Positions 7,440 to 16,276 of a DNA stretch of 35,749 nt are shown here, piece by piece (positions within the stretch are counted from its first letter, which is position 1; every line of letters starts with the position of its first letter). The stretch is from an uncultured Eubacteriales bacterium (GTDB taxonomy: Bacteria > Bacillota > Clostridia > Oscillospirales > Oscillospiraceae). The position numbers were made by a program, and so were the translations under genes. The DNA is taken from contig CABSBF010000018.1 in assembly GCA_902475855.1 (NCBI GenBank), positions 1 through 35,749 on the forward strand. Reading direction: 5' to 3'. A model generated the notes under the pieces. The model had not been told where the DNA came from and made no database searches. It saw nothing but the letters and a program-made list of their open reading frames with translations.

Positions 7440-8351
7440 ATGAGTTTTCACCTGTATGACGCACTGTCCGAAGCACTGCCGCTTCTGGAGCTGAAACGGG
7501 AAGAACCCCTGTCGCTTCACACCTCTTTTCACATCGGAGGTCCTGCGGAGGTGATGGCCTTTCCGCGGACAACGGAGGAACTGACTGGGCTTCTGTGCAT
7601 GGCGCGGAAAATGGAGATCCGTCCGCGGCTTCTCGGCGCAGGTACGAATGTTCTGGCACCGGACGAGGGCCTGCGCGGGCTGGTGATCGTCACACGCGAC
7701 TGCCTGATCGGACTGGAGCGGTGCGGCGATACGAAGATCACGGCAATGTCCGGCGTGAGCATGGCGAAGCTGGCACTGTTTGCAATGCAGGCCGGCCTGA
7801 CGGGGCTGGAATTCGCCCACGGCATCCCCGGTACGGTCGGCGGCGGCGTGTATATGAACGCCGGCGCCTACGGTGGAGAGATCCGTCAGGTCGCTGAGGA
7901 AACCGAGTTTTTAACCATGGCCGGTGAGATCGAAACGGTTTCCGGGGAGGCACAGGGATTTGCCTACCGCACAAGCGCCTTCCAGAACCGCGAGGGTGTG
8001 CTGCTTCGCACGAAGTTCGCCCTTACGCCGGGGAATCCTGAGGTTATCCGTGCGCGGATGCAGGAGCTGGCGGAAAAACGCCGCGCCTCGCAGCCACTGG
8101 AGCTGCCGTCGGCGGGCAGTGCGTTCAAGCGGCCTGTGGGCGGGTATGCCGCGGCGCTGATCGAGCAGGCGGGGCTGAAGGGCTTTCAGACGGGCGGCGC
8201 AGCCGTTTCGGAAAAGCATGCGGGCTTTATTGTTAATCGAGGCGGCGCCACTGCCGCGGATGTGCTGCGCCTGATTGAAATCGTACAGAAACGGGTGCTG
8301 GAGACCTCCGGCATCCTGCTCGAGCCGGAGATTCGCCTCTGGGGAAGATAG
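7440..8351 (+). CDS. murB: UDP-N-acetylenolpyruvoylglucosamine reductase
   Basis: FAD- and NADPH-dependent enzyme that makes UDP-N-acetylmuramic acid in peptidoglycan synthesis. The 303-residue product shows HTSFHIGG (27-34), GAGTNVL and GIPGTVGGGVYMNAGAYGGE (128-147), which form the FAD site. It also has LPSAGSAFKRP with the proton-donor Ser227 and a C-terminal LEPEIRLWG. This is the shorter type II layout common in Bacillota. Start ATG 7440 has GGAGG 5 bases upstream. whiA follows after 16 bases; the rapZ and yvcK genes that often separate murB and whiA are absent. Confidence 0.97.
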   Translation: MSFHLYDALSEALPLLELKREEPLSLHTSFHIGGPAEVMAFPRTTEELTGLLCMARKMEIRPRLLGAGTNVLAPDEGLRGLVIVTRDCLIGLERCGDTKITAMSGVSMAKLALFAMQAGLTGLEFAHGIPGTVGGGVYMNAGAYGGEIRQVAEETEFLTMAGEIETVSGEAQGFAYRTSAFQNREGVLLRTKFALTPGNPEVIRARMQELAEKRRASQPLELPSAGSAFKRPVGGYAAALIEQAGLKGFQTGGAAVSEKHAGFIVNRGGATAADVLRLIEIVQKRVLETSGILLEPEIRLWGR

Positions 8352-8367
8352 GAAAGGAAAGAATGCT

Positions 8368-9264
8368 ATGTCGTTTTCCGCAAGTGTTAAAACAGAGCTG
8401 TGCCGCGACGAAATCCGCCGGAGCTGCTGTGCTCTGGCAGAGTTGCACGGCATCCTGCTGTATGCCAACACGTTCTCCGCCGGCTGCATCCGTATCGTCA
8501 CGGAGAGCCGGGATTTCGGCGAGCGGCTGGTGCGCCTGCTGTGGAAAACGCTCTCGCTCCGCTTTGACGTTCTGCCGGATGTGCAGGCGGGCGGCAAGCT
8601 GAGCTATCTGCTGACGGATCCGGAAAAAATCCGGCAGGTTTTTGAGCAGTGCGGTTTCTCCGCGCAGACGAGCATATCGCTGCATGTCAATCTGGCGCTG
8701 CTGGAAAATGACTGCTGTAAGCGTGCTTTTCTGCGCGGGGCATTCCTTGCGGGCGGTTCGGTGACGGATCCGGAAAAACGCTATCATCTGGAGCTGTCCA
8801 CGTCTCACCTGAAGGTCATTCGCGAGACGGACACACTGATGCAGGAAATGGAGCTGGCGCCCAAGCAGACCGAACGCAAGGGCAGCGGGGTGCTTTACTA
8901 TAAGCAAAGTGATTCCATTGAGGATTTTCTGACCTGTATCGGCGCGCCGGTCAGCGCGATGGCGGTGATGCAGGCGAAGATTGAAAAGGACTGGCGCAAT
9001 GAGGCCAACCGCAAGACAAACTGCGATACGGCCAATGTCACCAAGGCGGTGGATGCCGCGCAGCAGCAGCTTGCCGCGCTGCGAAGGCTGGAGGAGCGTG
9101 GGATTCTGGACACGCTTTCACAGAAACTGAAGGAGACGGCGCTTTTGCGCCGGGAACATCCGGAGGCAACGCTCAGCGAGCTGGCGGAGCTGCATGATCC
9201 TCCCACGACGAAATCCACGGTCAACCACAGAATGCGCAAGCTCCTGACGCTGGCGGAGGAATAA
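8368..9264 (+). CDS. whiA: WhiA sporulation/cell-division regulator
   Basis: WhiA proteins combine a degenerate LAGLIDADG homing-endonuclease fold with a C-terminal helix-turn-helix. They act as regulators in Actinomycetota and influence division and chromosome segregation in Bacillota. The 298-residue product begins MSFSASVKTEL, a typical WhiA start, contains NRKTNCDTANVTKAVDAA, and ends with the helix-turn-helix region holding LSELAELHDPPTTKSTVNHR (about 255-298). ATG 8368 follows AAAGGAAAG; an upstream extension from 8275 overlaps murB and adds non-family residues. dnaE starts 2 bases after its stop. Confidence 0.96.
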   Translation: MSFSASVKTELCRDEIRRSCCALAELHGILLYANTFSAGCIRIVTESRDFGERLVRLLWKTLSLRFDVLPDVQAGGKLSYLLTDPEKIRQVFEQCGFSAQTSISLHVNLALLENDCCKRAFLRGAFLAGGSVTDPEKRYHLELSTSHLKVIRETDTLMQEMELAPKQTERKGSGVLYYKQSDSIEDFLTCIGAPVSAMAVMQAKIEKDWRNEANRKTNCDTANVTKAVDAAQQQLAALRRLEERGILDTLSQKLKETALLRREHPEATLSELAELHDPPTTKSTVNHRMRKLLTLAEE

Positions 9265-9266
9265 CT

Positions 9267-12200
9267 ATGGCCTTTGTACATTTGCACGTTCATACGGAAT
9301 ACAGCCTTCTCGATGGCGCCTGCCGCATCAGCAAGCTGGTGCAGCGTGCCAAAGACTTGGGACAGAGCGCCGTCGCCATCACCGACCACGGCGTAATGTA
9401 TGGCGTGATCGACTTTTACCGCGCTGCAAAGGCGGCGGGTGTCAAGCCCATCATCGGCTGTGAGGTCTATGTTGCGCCGCGGCGGATGCAGGACCGCGTC
9501 CATGGCGTGGACAATGAGGCGCAGCACCTGGTGCTTCTCTGCGAGAATGAAACAGGCTACCGTAACCTGAGCTATCTGGTCTCGCGCGGCTTTCTGGACG
9601 GCTTTTATGTCCGGCCGCGCATTGATCTGGAGCTGCTGCGCCAGCATTCCGAAGGCCTGATCGCGCTGTCTGCCTGCCTTGCGGGCGCGATTCCGCGCCG
9701 TCTGCGTGCTGGTGATTACGAAGGCGCGAAACAGTATGCGCTGGAGCTGGAGGATATCTTCGGCAAGGAGCACTTTTATCTGGAATTGCAGGACCATGGC
9801 CTGCCGGAGCAGCGCGAGGTCAACCGGGACATTCTGAAAATTTCCAGAGAAACCGGAATCCCGCTGGTTGCAACGAACGATGCGCACTACCTGACTCGCG
9901 AGGACAGCTATATCCAGGATGTCCTGATGTGCATTCAGATGGGAAAAACCGTGGAGGACCCCAACCGGATGCGCTTTGAAACGCAGGAGTTCTATTTGAA
10001 ATCCGAGGAGGAGATGCGCTCTCTCTTTCCGAATCTCCCGGAAGCTTTTGAAAATACGCAGAAGATCGCCGAACGCTGCAATGTGGAATTTACCTTCGGA
10101 ACGTACCATCTGCCGGAGTTCGTCCCGCCGGACGGTTCGACCCCGCTGGAGTATTTCCGCCGCCTGTGCAACGAGGGCTTTCAGGAGCGCTATCCCGATG
10201 CGCCGCAGGAGTACCGCGACCGCCTGAACTATGAGATGGGCGTTGTCGAGCGCATGGGCTACGTGGAATACTATCTGATCGTGGCTGACTTTATCCGCTG
10301 GGCAAAGGCGGAGGGTATTCCGGTCGGGCCGGGGCGAGGCTCCGGCGCAGCGTCCATCGCGGCGTATTGTATGCATATCACCGAGATGGATCCGATGAAG
10401 TATACGCTCATCTTTGAACGCTTTCTGAATCCGGAGCGTGTGAGTATGCCGGATTTTGATACGGATTTCTGCCAGGAGCGGCGCGGCGAGGTTATTGACT
10501 ACGTTATGCGCAAGTACGGCAAAGATCACGTGGCGCAGATCGTCACCTTCGGTACAATGGCAGCGCGTGCTGCTATCCGTGACGTCGGACGCGCGCTGAA
10601 CTTCACTTACGCTGAGACGGATGCGGTTGCCAAGCTCATTCCGACAACGCTTCATATGACACTGGACGAGGCACTGCGGGTTTCTCCCCAGCTCAAGGAG
10701 ATGTACGATGCGGACGGGCGTGTGAAGAAACTTGTGGATACGGCGCGTGCGCTGGAAGGAATGCCACGCAACACTTCCACGCATGCGGCCGGTGTGGTCA
10801 TTACCAAAAATCCGGTCTGTGATTATGTGCCGCTGGCGAAAAATGACGATACCATTGTCACGCAGTTTACCATGACAACCATTGAGGAGCTGGGGCTTCT
10901 GAAAATGGACTTCCTCGGGCTGCGCAATCTGACGGTTATCGACGACGCGGAAAAGACCATTCGCCGCCATATGCCGGATTTTTCCATGCAGAGAGTCCCG
11001 GAGGATGATGCGGAAACCTTCCGTATGGTGTCCGAGGGAAAGACGGCCGGTGTGTTTCAGCTAGAATCGGCAGGTATTACGGGTGTCTGCGTCAATATGC
11101 ATCCGCAGTCCATCGAGGATATGACGGCTATCGTTGCCCTCTACCGTCCCGGTCCCATGGATTCCATCCCGCGCTTCATCGACAACAAGCTGCATCCGGA
11201 GAAAATCACCTATCTGTGTCCGCAGCTCGCGCCCATTCTCGCCGTGACCTACGGCTGCATTGTCTATCAGGAGCAGGTCATCGAGATCTTCCGCAAGCTG
11301 GGCGGCTACAGCCTGGGGCAGGCGGATAACATGCGCCGCGCAATTTCCAAGAAAAAGGAAAAGGTCATCGTTGCGGAACAGAAGGCTTTCGTCTATGGTG
11401 ACAAGGAGCGCGGAATCCCCGGCGCGATTGCCAATGGCGTCAGCGAGACGGCGGCGCAGACAATTTACAAGGACATTCTGGATTTTGCAAACTATGCTTT
11501 CAACAAGGCACATGCGGTCTGCTATGCCAAGGTGACCTATGAAACGGCATATCTAAAGTGTCACTATCCAAAGGAATACATGGCGGCACTGCTGACCTCC
11601 GTGCTGGATAACACAACAAAGACGGTTGCCTATATCGCAGACTGCAAGGAGATGGGCATCCCTCTGCTGCACCCGGATATCAACGAATCTGAGGACAAAT
11701 TTGCCGTGGAGCCGGAAGGAATCCGTTTTGGCCTGGGTGCGGTGAAGAACATCGGCCGCGGCCTGATCCGTCAGGTCATGGCAGAGCGGGAGGAAAACGG
11801 ACCTTTTACCTCTCTGGAGGATTTTGCCGAGCGGATGTACGCCTCCGATCTCAACAAGCGGGCGGTGGAAAATCTGATCAAATGCGGCGCGATGGACTGC
11901 TTCGGCCTGAAACGCTCACAGCTCCTGTACATCTATGAGACAGTGCTGGATTCTGTGGCCGACAGCAAACGCCGCAACCTTGAAGGCCAGATGCAGCTCT
12001 TTGACATACTGGGCGAGGAAAGCCGCGAGGCGGCGAAAATTCCCGTGCCGGAGCTGGCCGAGCTGGCAAAAAATGACTTGATGGCGATGGAGAAGGAGAC
12101 CATCGGCCTGTACCTCTCCGGGCATCCCATGGATGAATACCGCAAGCAGCTCAAGGGAACCGGCGTGATTCCCATTCTGCGCATCATGGAGTCCTTTGAG

Positions 12201-12713
12201 ACGGGCGACGGCGTGTTTCGCGACGAGCAGATCGTGCGCATTGCGGGCATCGTGGAAACGGTGCGAATGAAAACAACGCGCAACAACTCCATGATGGCAT
12301 ATGTAACATTGGAGGACGATACCGGTTCCATTGAACTGCTGGCTTTTTCCGGCGTGATCTCCAGAAGCGGAACCTACCTGAAGGAGAATACGGCGATTGT
12401 AGCCGAGGGACGGCTGTCCGTTCGGGATGAAAAGGCGCCGCAGATGGTTCTCAACGAGGCACGGCCAATTTCAGAGGTCGCGGCCGCTGCGCCGGTCACA
12501 CAGGCACAGAAGCTCTATCTCAAGCTGCCCGGCGAGGGCGGCGCGGAGGACGGAAAAACGCGCGCAATTCTCAATATGTTCCCCGGTGAGCTTCCGGCAG
12601 TGTTGTACTATGCCGACAGCGGCGTGCGGCGCGGTACGCGCTGCTCCCTGCGGGCGGATATGCTGTCGGAACTGAAGGCGCTCCTCGGAGAAGCAAACGT
12701 GGTCCTGAAATAA
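9267..12713 (+). CDS. dnaE: DNA polymerase III subunit alpha (DnaE)
   Basis: Replicative C-family DNA polymerase. The 1148-residue product begins with a PHP domain (HLHVHTEYS at the start) and has the palm-domain catalytic motif MPDFDTDF (Asp398 and Asp400 region). KMDFLGL (Asp548) supplies the third carboxylate. Helix-hairpin-helix and OB-fold regions follow; the OB fold is visible near residues 985-1040 as IVRIAGIVETV...MAYVTLEDDTGS. There is no inserted 3'-5' exonuclease, so this is the DnaE form rather than PolC, which clostridia usually encode elsewhere. Start ATG 9267 follows GGAGGAATAACT inside the end of whiA. I see no convincing terminator after it. Confidence 0.97.
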   Translation: MAFVHLHVHTEYSLLDGACRISKLVQRAKDLGQSAVAITDHGVMYGVIDFYRAAKAAGVKPIIGCEVYVAPRRMQDRVHGVDNEAQHLVLLCENETGYRNLSYLVSRGFLDGFYVRPRIDLELLRQHSEGLIALSACLAGAIPRRLRAGDYEGAKQYALELEDIFGKEHFYLELQDHGLPEQREVNRDILKISRETGIPLVATNDAHYLTREDSYIQDVLMCIQMGKTVEDPNRMRFETQEFYLKSEEEMRSLFPNLPEAFENTQKIAERCNVEFTFGTYHLPEFVPPDGSTPLEYFRRLCNEGFQERYPDAPQEYRDRLNYEMGVVERMGYVEYYLIVADFIRWAKAEGIPVGPGRGSGAASIAAYCMHITEMDPMKYTLIFERFLNPERVSMPDFDTDFCQERRGEVIDYVMRKYGKDHVAQIVTFGTMAARAAIRDVGRALNFTYAETDAVAKLIPTTLHMTLDEALRVSPQLKEMYDADGRVKKLVDTARALEGMPRNTSTHAAGVVITKNPVCDYVPLAKNDDTIVTQFTMTTIEELGLLKMDFLGLRNLTVIDDAEKTIRRHMPDFSMQRVPEDDAETFRMVSEGKTAGVFQLESAGITGVCVNMHPQSIEDMTAIVALYRPGPMDSIPRFIDNKLHPEKITYLCPQLAPILAVTYGCIVYQEQVIEIFRKLGGYSLGQADNMRRAISKKKEKVIVAEQKAFVYGDKERGIPGAIANGVSETAAQTIYKDILDFANYAFNKAHAVCYAKVTYETAYLKCHYPKEYMAALLTSVLDNTTKTVAYIADCKEMGIPLLHPDINESEDKFAVEPEGIRFGLGAVKNIGRGLIRQVMAEREENGPFTSLEDFAERMYASDLNKRAVENLIKCGAMDCFGLKRSQLLYIYETVLDSVADSKRRNLEGQMQLFDILGEESREAAKIPVPELAELAKNDLMAMEKETIGLYLSGHPMDEYRKQLKGTGVIPILRIMESFETGDGVFRDEQIVRIAGIVETVRMKTTRNNSMMAYVTLEDDTGSIELLAFSGVISRSGTYLKENTAIVAEGRLSVRDEKAPQMVLNEARPISEVAAAAPVTQAQKLYLKLPGEGGAEDGKTRAILNMFPGELPAVLYYADSGVRRGTRCSLRADMLSELKALLGEANVVLK

Positions 12714-12742
12714 AAACTTTACAAATGTGCGCGCACAGCTAC

Positions 12743-12771
12743 TACACAAAGGTTACAAATTGTGATATAAT
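12743..12771 (+). promoter_or_regulatory. Extended -10 promoter before the lipoprotein/two-component unit
   Basis: TGATATAAT at 12763-12771 is a perfect TATAAT with the TGn extension; TACACA (12743-12748) 17 bases upstream is a weak -35. It would give a short leader of about 20 bases before the GTG start. Confidence 0.65.
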
Positions 12772-12797
12772 ATCAAAATATGAAAGGAGGCGCAGCC

Positions 12798-14114
12798 GTG
12801 AAACGTATTGTGATATGTATCTGCCTTTTTGCAGTGGCAGGCTTGCTCGGCGGATGCTTCCTGGAACCTGCGGAGGGGCTCTATGCGGTTCCGAAGCAGC
12901 CGGAGGAATATTATAATCTGCTGAGCGCGATCGAGGAAGCCATGCCGTGGGATGCGGTCTACAGCCCTCCGGTTGCGGGTGAAAATCAGCAGGCTGTGCA
13001 GCTTACCGATCTGGACGGCGACGGGGAGGACGAGGCGGTCGTCTATCTCAAAAGACCCGGCGACCTTCCGCTGGCGGTATATGTTTTTGATAAGCAGGAC
13101 GAGAGTTTTTCGCTGGTCTCCAAGATCGAGGGCTCCGGCAGTGCATTTGACCACGTGCTGTATGTGCCCTTTGATGACAGACCGGGGTATGAGATCGTGC
13201 TTGGCCGTCAGATCAGTGGACAGGTTTTGCAGCTTTTGAACGTTTACTCTCTGCGGGACGGCACACTGACGGAGTTGATGAGCACGGTTTACAGCAGCTT
13301 TATCACGACGGATCTGAACGGCAGCGGAACGCAGGATATTTTTGTTATCCGCAGCGACGGCGATATGCAGAAGGAGATCGTCGAGCTATATTCGTGGGAA
13401 GACGGGCAGCTTTTCAAGGAACGGGAGATTTCCTCCGTTGCGAATGTCACCACGGTTAAAAGAATCATCACGGGAAATGTATCCGAGGATGTTCCGGCAG
13501 TGTTCGTTTCCAGCGAACTGGATGAGGAGCACATCATCACGGATATCTATGCCTACAACTTCGGCACCTTTGAGAACCTTGCCAATCGCGAAAAGACCAA
13601 TACCATTGTGCAGACGATGCGCAATTATAATGTTTATAGCTGCGATATCGACAATGACGGCCTGATCGAACTGCCGCGCGTGATTGAGCTTGCCGAGGCG
13701 CCCAATGAGGACGCCACCAAGGGACAATTCCTGATTGAATGGTATAACCTATCCGTCAGCGGGCAGGAAAAGACGAAGCTTCTGACCTATCATAACTATG
13801 CCGGCGGCTGGTACCTGGAGATCCCGTCGCCCTGGAAGGAGCAGTTGATCGTCTGGCGCGGACCGACGCTGATGGAAAATACCGGATATGTTTTCCGCAA
13901 TGGAGACACGACCCTGTTTTCCCTCGTTGCCTTGAGCGGCAAGGGCGCCGTAGAAACGGTGAAATATGCCGGATGGTCCGTGCTGACGCGGAAGGGCGAT
14001 ATGATTTATGCCTGTAAGGTCGAAAGTGGCGGCAAAGAATGCGGCCTGACCGTTGAAGGAATCAGCGATATGTTCCGGTTTATTCATGTGGACTGGAAGA
14101 CGGGAGAAACTTAA
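12798..14114 (+). CDS. Putative lipoprotein with VCBS/FG-GAP-like DxDxDG repeats
   Basis: The 438-residue product starts at GTG 12798 (AAAGGAGG 7 bases before). It has a basic start, a hydrophobic stretch and a lipobox LGGC with lipidated Cys20, so it should face the outside of the membrane. At least three calcium-loop-like motifs are visible: DLDGDGEDE (about 71-79), DLNGSGTQD (about 172-180) and DIDNDGLIE (about 283-291), spaced like blades of a beta-propeller. The response regulator starts 20 bases downstream with no terminator between. It may act with the two-component system as an extracellular component, but that is inference from position. No named family recognised. Confidence 0.8.
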   Translation: MKRIVICICLFAVAGLLGGCFLEPAEGLYAVPKQPEEYYNLLSAIEEAMPWDAVYSPPVAGENQQAVQLTDLDGDGEDEAVVYLKRPGDLPLAVYVFDKQDESFSLVSKIEGSGSAFDHVLYVPFDDRPGYEIVLGRQISGQVLQLLNVYSLRDGTLTELMSTVYSSFITTDLNGSGTQDIFVIRSDGDMQKEIVELYSWEDGQLFKEREISSVANVTTVKRIITGNVSEDVPAVFVSSELDEEHIITDIYAYNFGTFENLANREKTNTIVQTMRNYNVYSCDIDNDGLIELPRVIELAEAPNEDATKGQFLIEWYNLSVSGQEKTKLLTYHNYAGGWYLEIPSPWKEQLIVWRGPTLMENTGYVFRNGDTTLFSLVALSGKGAVETVKYAGWSVLTRKGDMIYACKVESGGKECGLTVEGISDMFRFIHVDWKTGET

Positions 14115-14134
14115 CGTACAAAGGAGAGGAACAT

Positions 14135-14821
14135 ATGAAGAAAGTTCTGATACTGGAGGATGAAGTCAGCATCCGCAGTTTTGTGGTCATCAATCTCAAA
14201 CGCGCGGGCTATGAGCCGATCGAGGCCGGCACGGGCAGAGAAGCACTGGAAAAACTGAAGGAAAACCCCGATGTCGGCGTGGCGATTCTGGACATTATGC
14301 TGCCGGATATCGACGGCTTTGAGGTCTGCCGTAATATCCGTGCGACGAACAAGAGCATCGGCATCATCATGCTGACAGCGCGCACGCAGGAAATGGACAA
14401 GGTGACGGGTTTGATGACCGGCGCGGACGACTATGTGACCAAGCCCTTCTCTCCGGCGGAGTTGACGGCGCGCATTGATGCGCTGTACCGCCGCATCGGG
14501 GGCGCTGCGGAGAACAATCCGGAGATCATTGTCCATGAGCCATTCACGCTGAATATCCGCAACCGCACATTGGAAAAGGATGGCCGCCGCATCAAGCTGA
14601 CGCAGGTCGAATATGCGATCATTCAGCTCTTTATGCAGAATCCCGGCCGCGCGCTTTCCCGTGAGGACATCCTCACCTCCGTCTGGGGCAGGGAATACGA
14701 CGGGGAACTGAAGATCGTGGACGTGAACATCCGCCGCCTGCGCATCAAAATTGAGGACAATACCGCCAACCCCTCCTATATCACAACAGTCTGGGGTTAT
14801 GGCTATAAATGGGGACTGTAA
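14135..14821 (+). CDS. OmpR/PhoB-family response regulator
   Basis: DNA-binding partner of the histidine kinase encoded next. The 228-residue product has a receiver domain (1-120) with the acidic pair Glu8/Asp9, phospho-acceptor Asp53 in LDIMLPD, switch Thr81 and Lys103 (KPF). A winged-helix effector domain follows (about 130-228), with the expected LTQVEYAIIQLFMQNPGRAL and the C-terminal TVWGYGYKW wing. All key residues are intact. Start ATG 14135 follows AAAGGAGAGG. Target genes cannot be told from the sequence; the lipoprotein gene just upstream is a reasonable candidate. Confidence 0.96.
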   Translation: MKKVLILEDEVSIRSFVVINLKRAGYEPIEAGTGREALEKLKENPDVGVAILDIMLPDIDGFEVCRNIRATNKSIGIIMLTARTQEMDKVTGLMTGADDYVTKPFSPAELTARIDALYRRIGGAAENNPEIIVHEPFTLNIRNRTLEKDGRRIKLTQVEYAIIQLFMQNPGRALSREDILTSVWGREYDGELKIVDVNIRRLRIKIEDNTANPSYITTVWGYGYKWGL

Positions 14822-14846
14822 CAAGACTCTGAGGAGGTGACGCCCG

Positions 14847-16265
14847 GTGCTGCAAACAAAGGGCCTGCAAAAAAGATGGCTGCGCAATACGCTGAGCCTG
14901 GTGCTGGCGCTGGTGCTGGTGTGCGTCACCGCCATTTCTGTTACCGTTGCGGCCTATTATTACTCCAATCTGGAAGCAGGCATGGAAAGCAAGGCGCGTG
15001 CGAGTACGAGCTTCTTTGAAAATTACGTCGGACAGAGCTATAACGAATTCTATCGCTCCTGCGCCCGCTTCGCTCAGACCTTTGAATCAAAGGACATCAT
15101 GGAGCTGCAATTCATCAACACAAACAACCGTATCGTGGCATCCTCCTTCGGCCGGTTTTCGGGCAAGGCCAATGTAACTTCTGACATAACAAACGCCATT
15201 GCGACCAAGGAGATCAGCTCCTTTACGGGGGAGAATCCTGCCACGGGAGAGCGTATCATGGCGGTGTCCAGCCCGTTGATCTATTCCAACGGGGAAGTCA
15301 TCGGCGTTCTGCGCTATGTGACAAGCCTGAAAAAAGTCGATCGCCAGATTCTGTTTTTCAGCATCGTTGTGGCGTTGGTCGGCGCGGTCATCCTGCTGGT
15401 CGTCTATGTCAGCGGAAAATACTACATCAAATCCATCCTTGTGCCGGTGGCGGGGATTACCGCTGTGGCAAAGCGCATCGCCTCCGGCAGTTATGGCATT
15501 CAGATTCATAAGCAGTTCGACGACGAAATCGGCGAACTGGCTGACACGATCAATGATATGTCCAATAAAATCAGTCAGTCCGAGCGGATGCAGTCGGAGT
15601 TTATGTCCTCCGTGTCGCACGAGCTGCGCACACCTCTGACCGCCATCAGCGGCTGGAGTGAAACGCTGCTGTCAGCCGATGGGGGCGTCAGGGCTGAGGA
15701 TGCCAAGCGTGGCTTGGATATCATTCTGCGCGAGTCCAGACGTCTGACCGGCATGGTCGAGGAGCTGCTGGAGTTTACCCGCATCCAGGACGGACGCTTT
15801 ACGCTGAACGTTACAAAGTGTGATATCCGTTCGGAATTTGAGGATACAGTGTTCATGTATGGGTCCCGCCTGCGTCAGGAGGGAATTGAGCTGGACTACC
15901 TTGAAAATGATTGCGACATTCCGGAAATTTCCTGCGATCCGGCCCGAATGCGGCAGGTATTCCTGAATATTCTTGACAATGCCGCAAAGCATGGAGGCGA
16001 CGGCGGACGGATCACGGCGGAGATCTCGCTGGAGCAGAAGAACGTCGTTATCCGTATCCGGGATTTTGGCCCCGGCATCTCGGAGGAAGAACTTCCTCTG
16101 ATCAAAAAGAAATTTTACAAGGGTTCTTCCAAGGCACGCGGAAGCGGAATCGGCCTCGCAGTCTGCGAGGAGATCGTGACCATGCACAGCGGGACGCTTG
16201 AAATCGCCAACGCAGAGGGGGGCGGAACCATTGTGACCGTCTGCCTGCCAACCGAGGCACAATAG
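14847..16265 (+). CDS. Membrane sensor histidine kinase
   Basis: The 472-residue kinase starts at GTG 14847 with GAGGAGGTGA upstream. It has a first membrane helix (about 13-38) and an extracytoplasmic sensor region (about 40-165) with a PAS/Cache-like look. A second helix (about 168-190) and a HAMP linker (about 190-245) follow. HisKA has FMSSVSHELRTPLT with phospho-acceptor His258, and HATPase has FLNILDNAAKHG (N box) and DFGPGISEEEL and GSGIGLAVCEEIV (G boxes). All catalytic boxes are intact. It pairs with the response regulator 25 bases upstream. The ligand is unknown. The layout resembles PhoR/ResE-type kinases, but no specific assignment is justified. Confidence 0.96.
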   Translation: MLQTKGLQKRWLRNTLSLVLALVLVCVTAISVTVAAYYYSNLEAGMESKARASTSFFENYVGQSYNEFYRSCARFAQTFESKDIMELQFINTNNRIVASSFGRFSGKANVTSDITNAIATKEISSFTGENPATGERIMAVSSPLIYSNGEVIGVLRYVTSLKKVDRQILFFSIVVALVGAVILLVVYVSGKYYIKSILVPVAGITAVAKRIASGSYGIQIHKQFDDEIGELADTINDMSNKISQSERMQSEFMSSVSHELRTPLTAISGWSETLLSADGGVRAEDAKRGLDIILRESRRLTGMVEELLEFTRIQDGRFTLNVTKCDIRSEFEDTVFMYGSRLRQEGIELDYLENDCDIPEISCDPARMRQVFLNILDNAAKHGGDGGRITAEISLEQKNVVIRIRDFGPGISEEELPLIKKKFYKGSSKARGSGIGLAVCEEIVTMHSGTLEIANAEGGGTIVTVCLPTEAQ

Positions 16266-16276
16266 AAAGGGAAAAC

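Noticed and set aside
8898..10970. A 690-codon open frame on the - strand opposite whiA and dnaE
   Set aside because: Same reason: it lies entirely opposite conserved coding sequence and its translation is rich in Arg, His and Gln without recognisable motifs.
12721..12742. GTGCGCGCAC palindrome after dnaE as a terminator
   Set aside because: The palindrome is only 10 bases with no loop and no following T-run.
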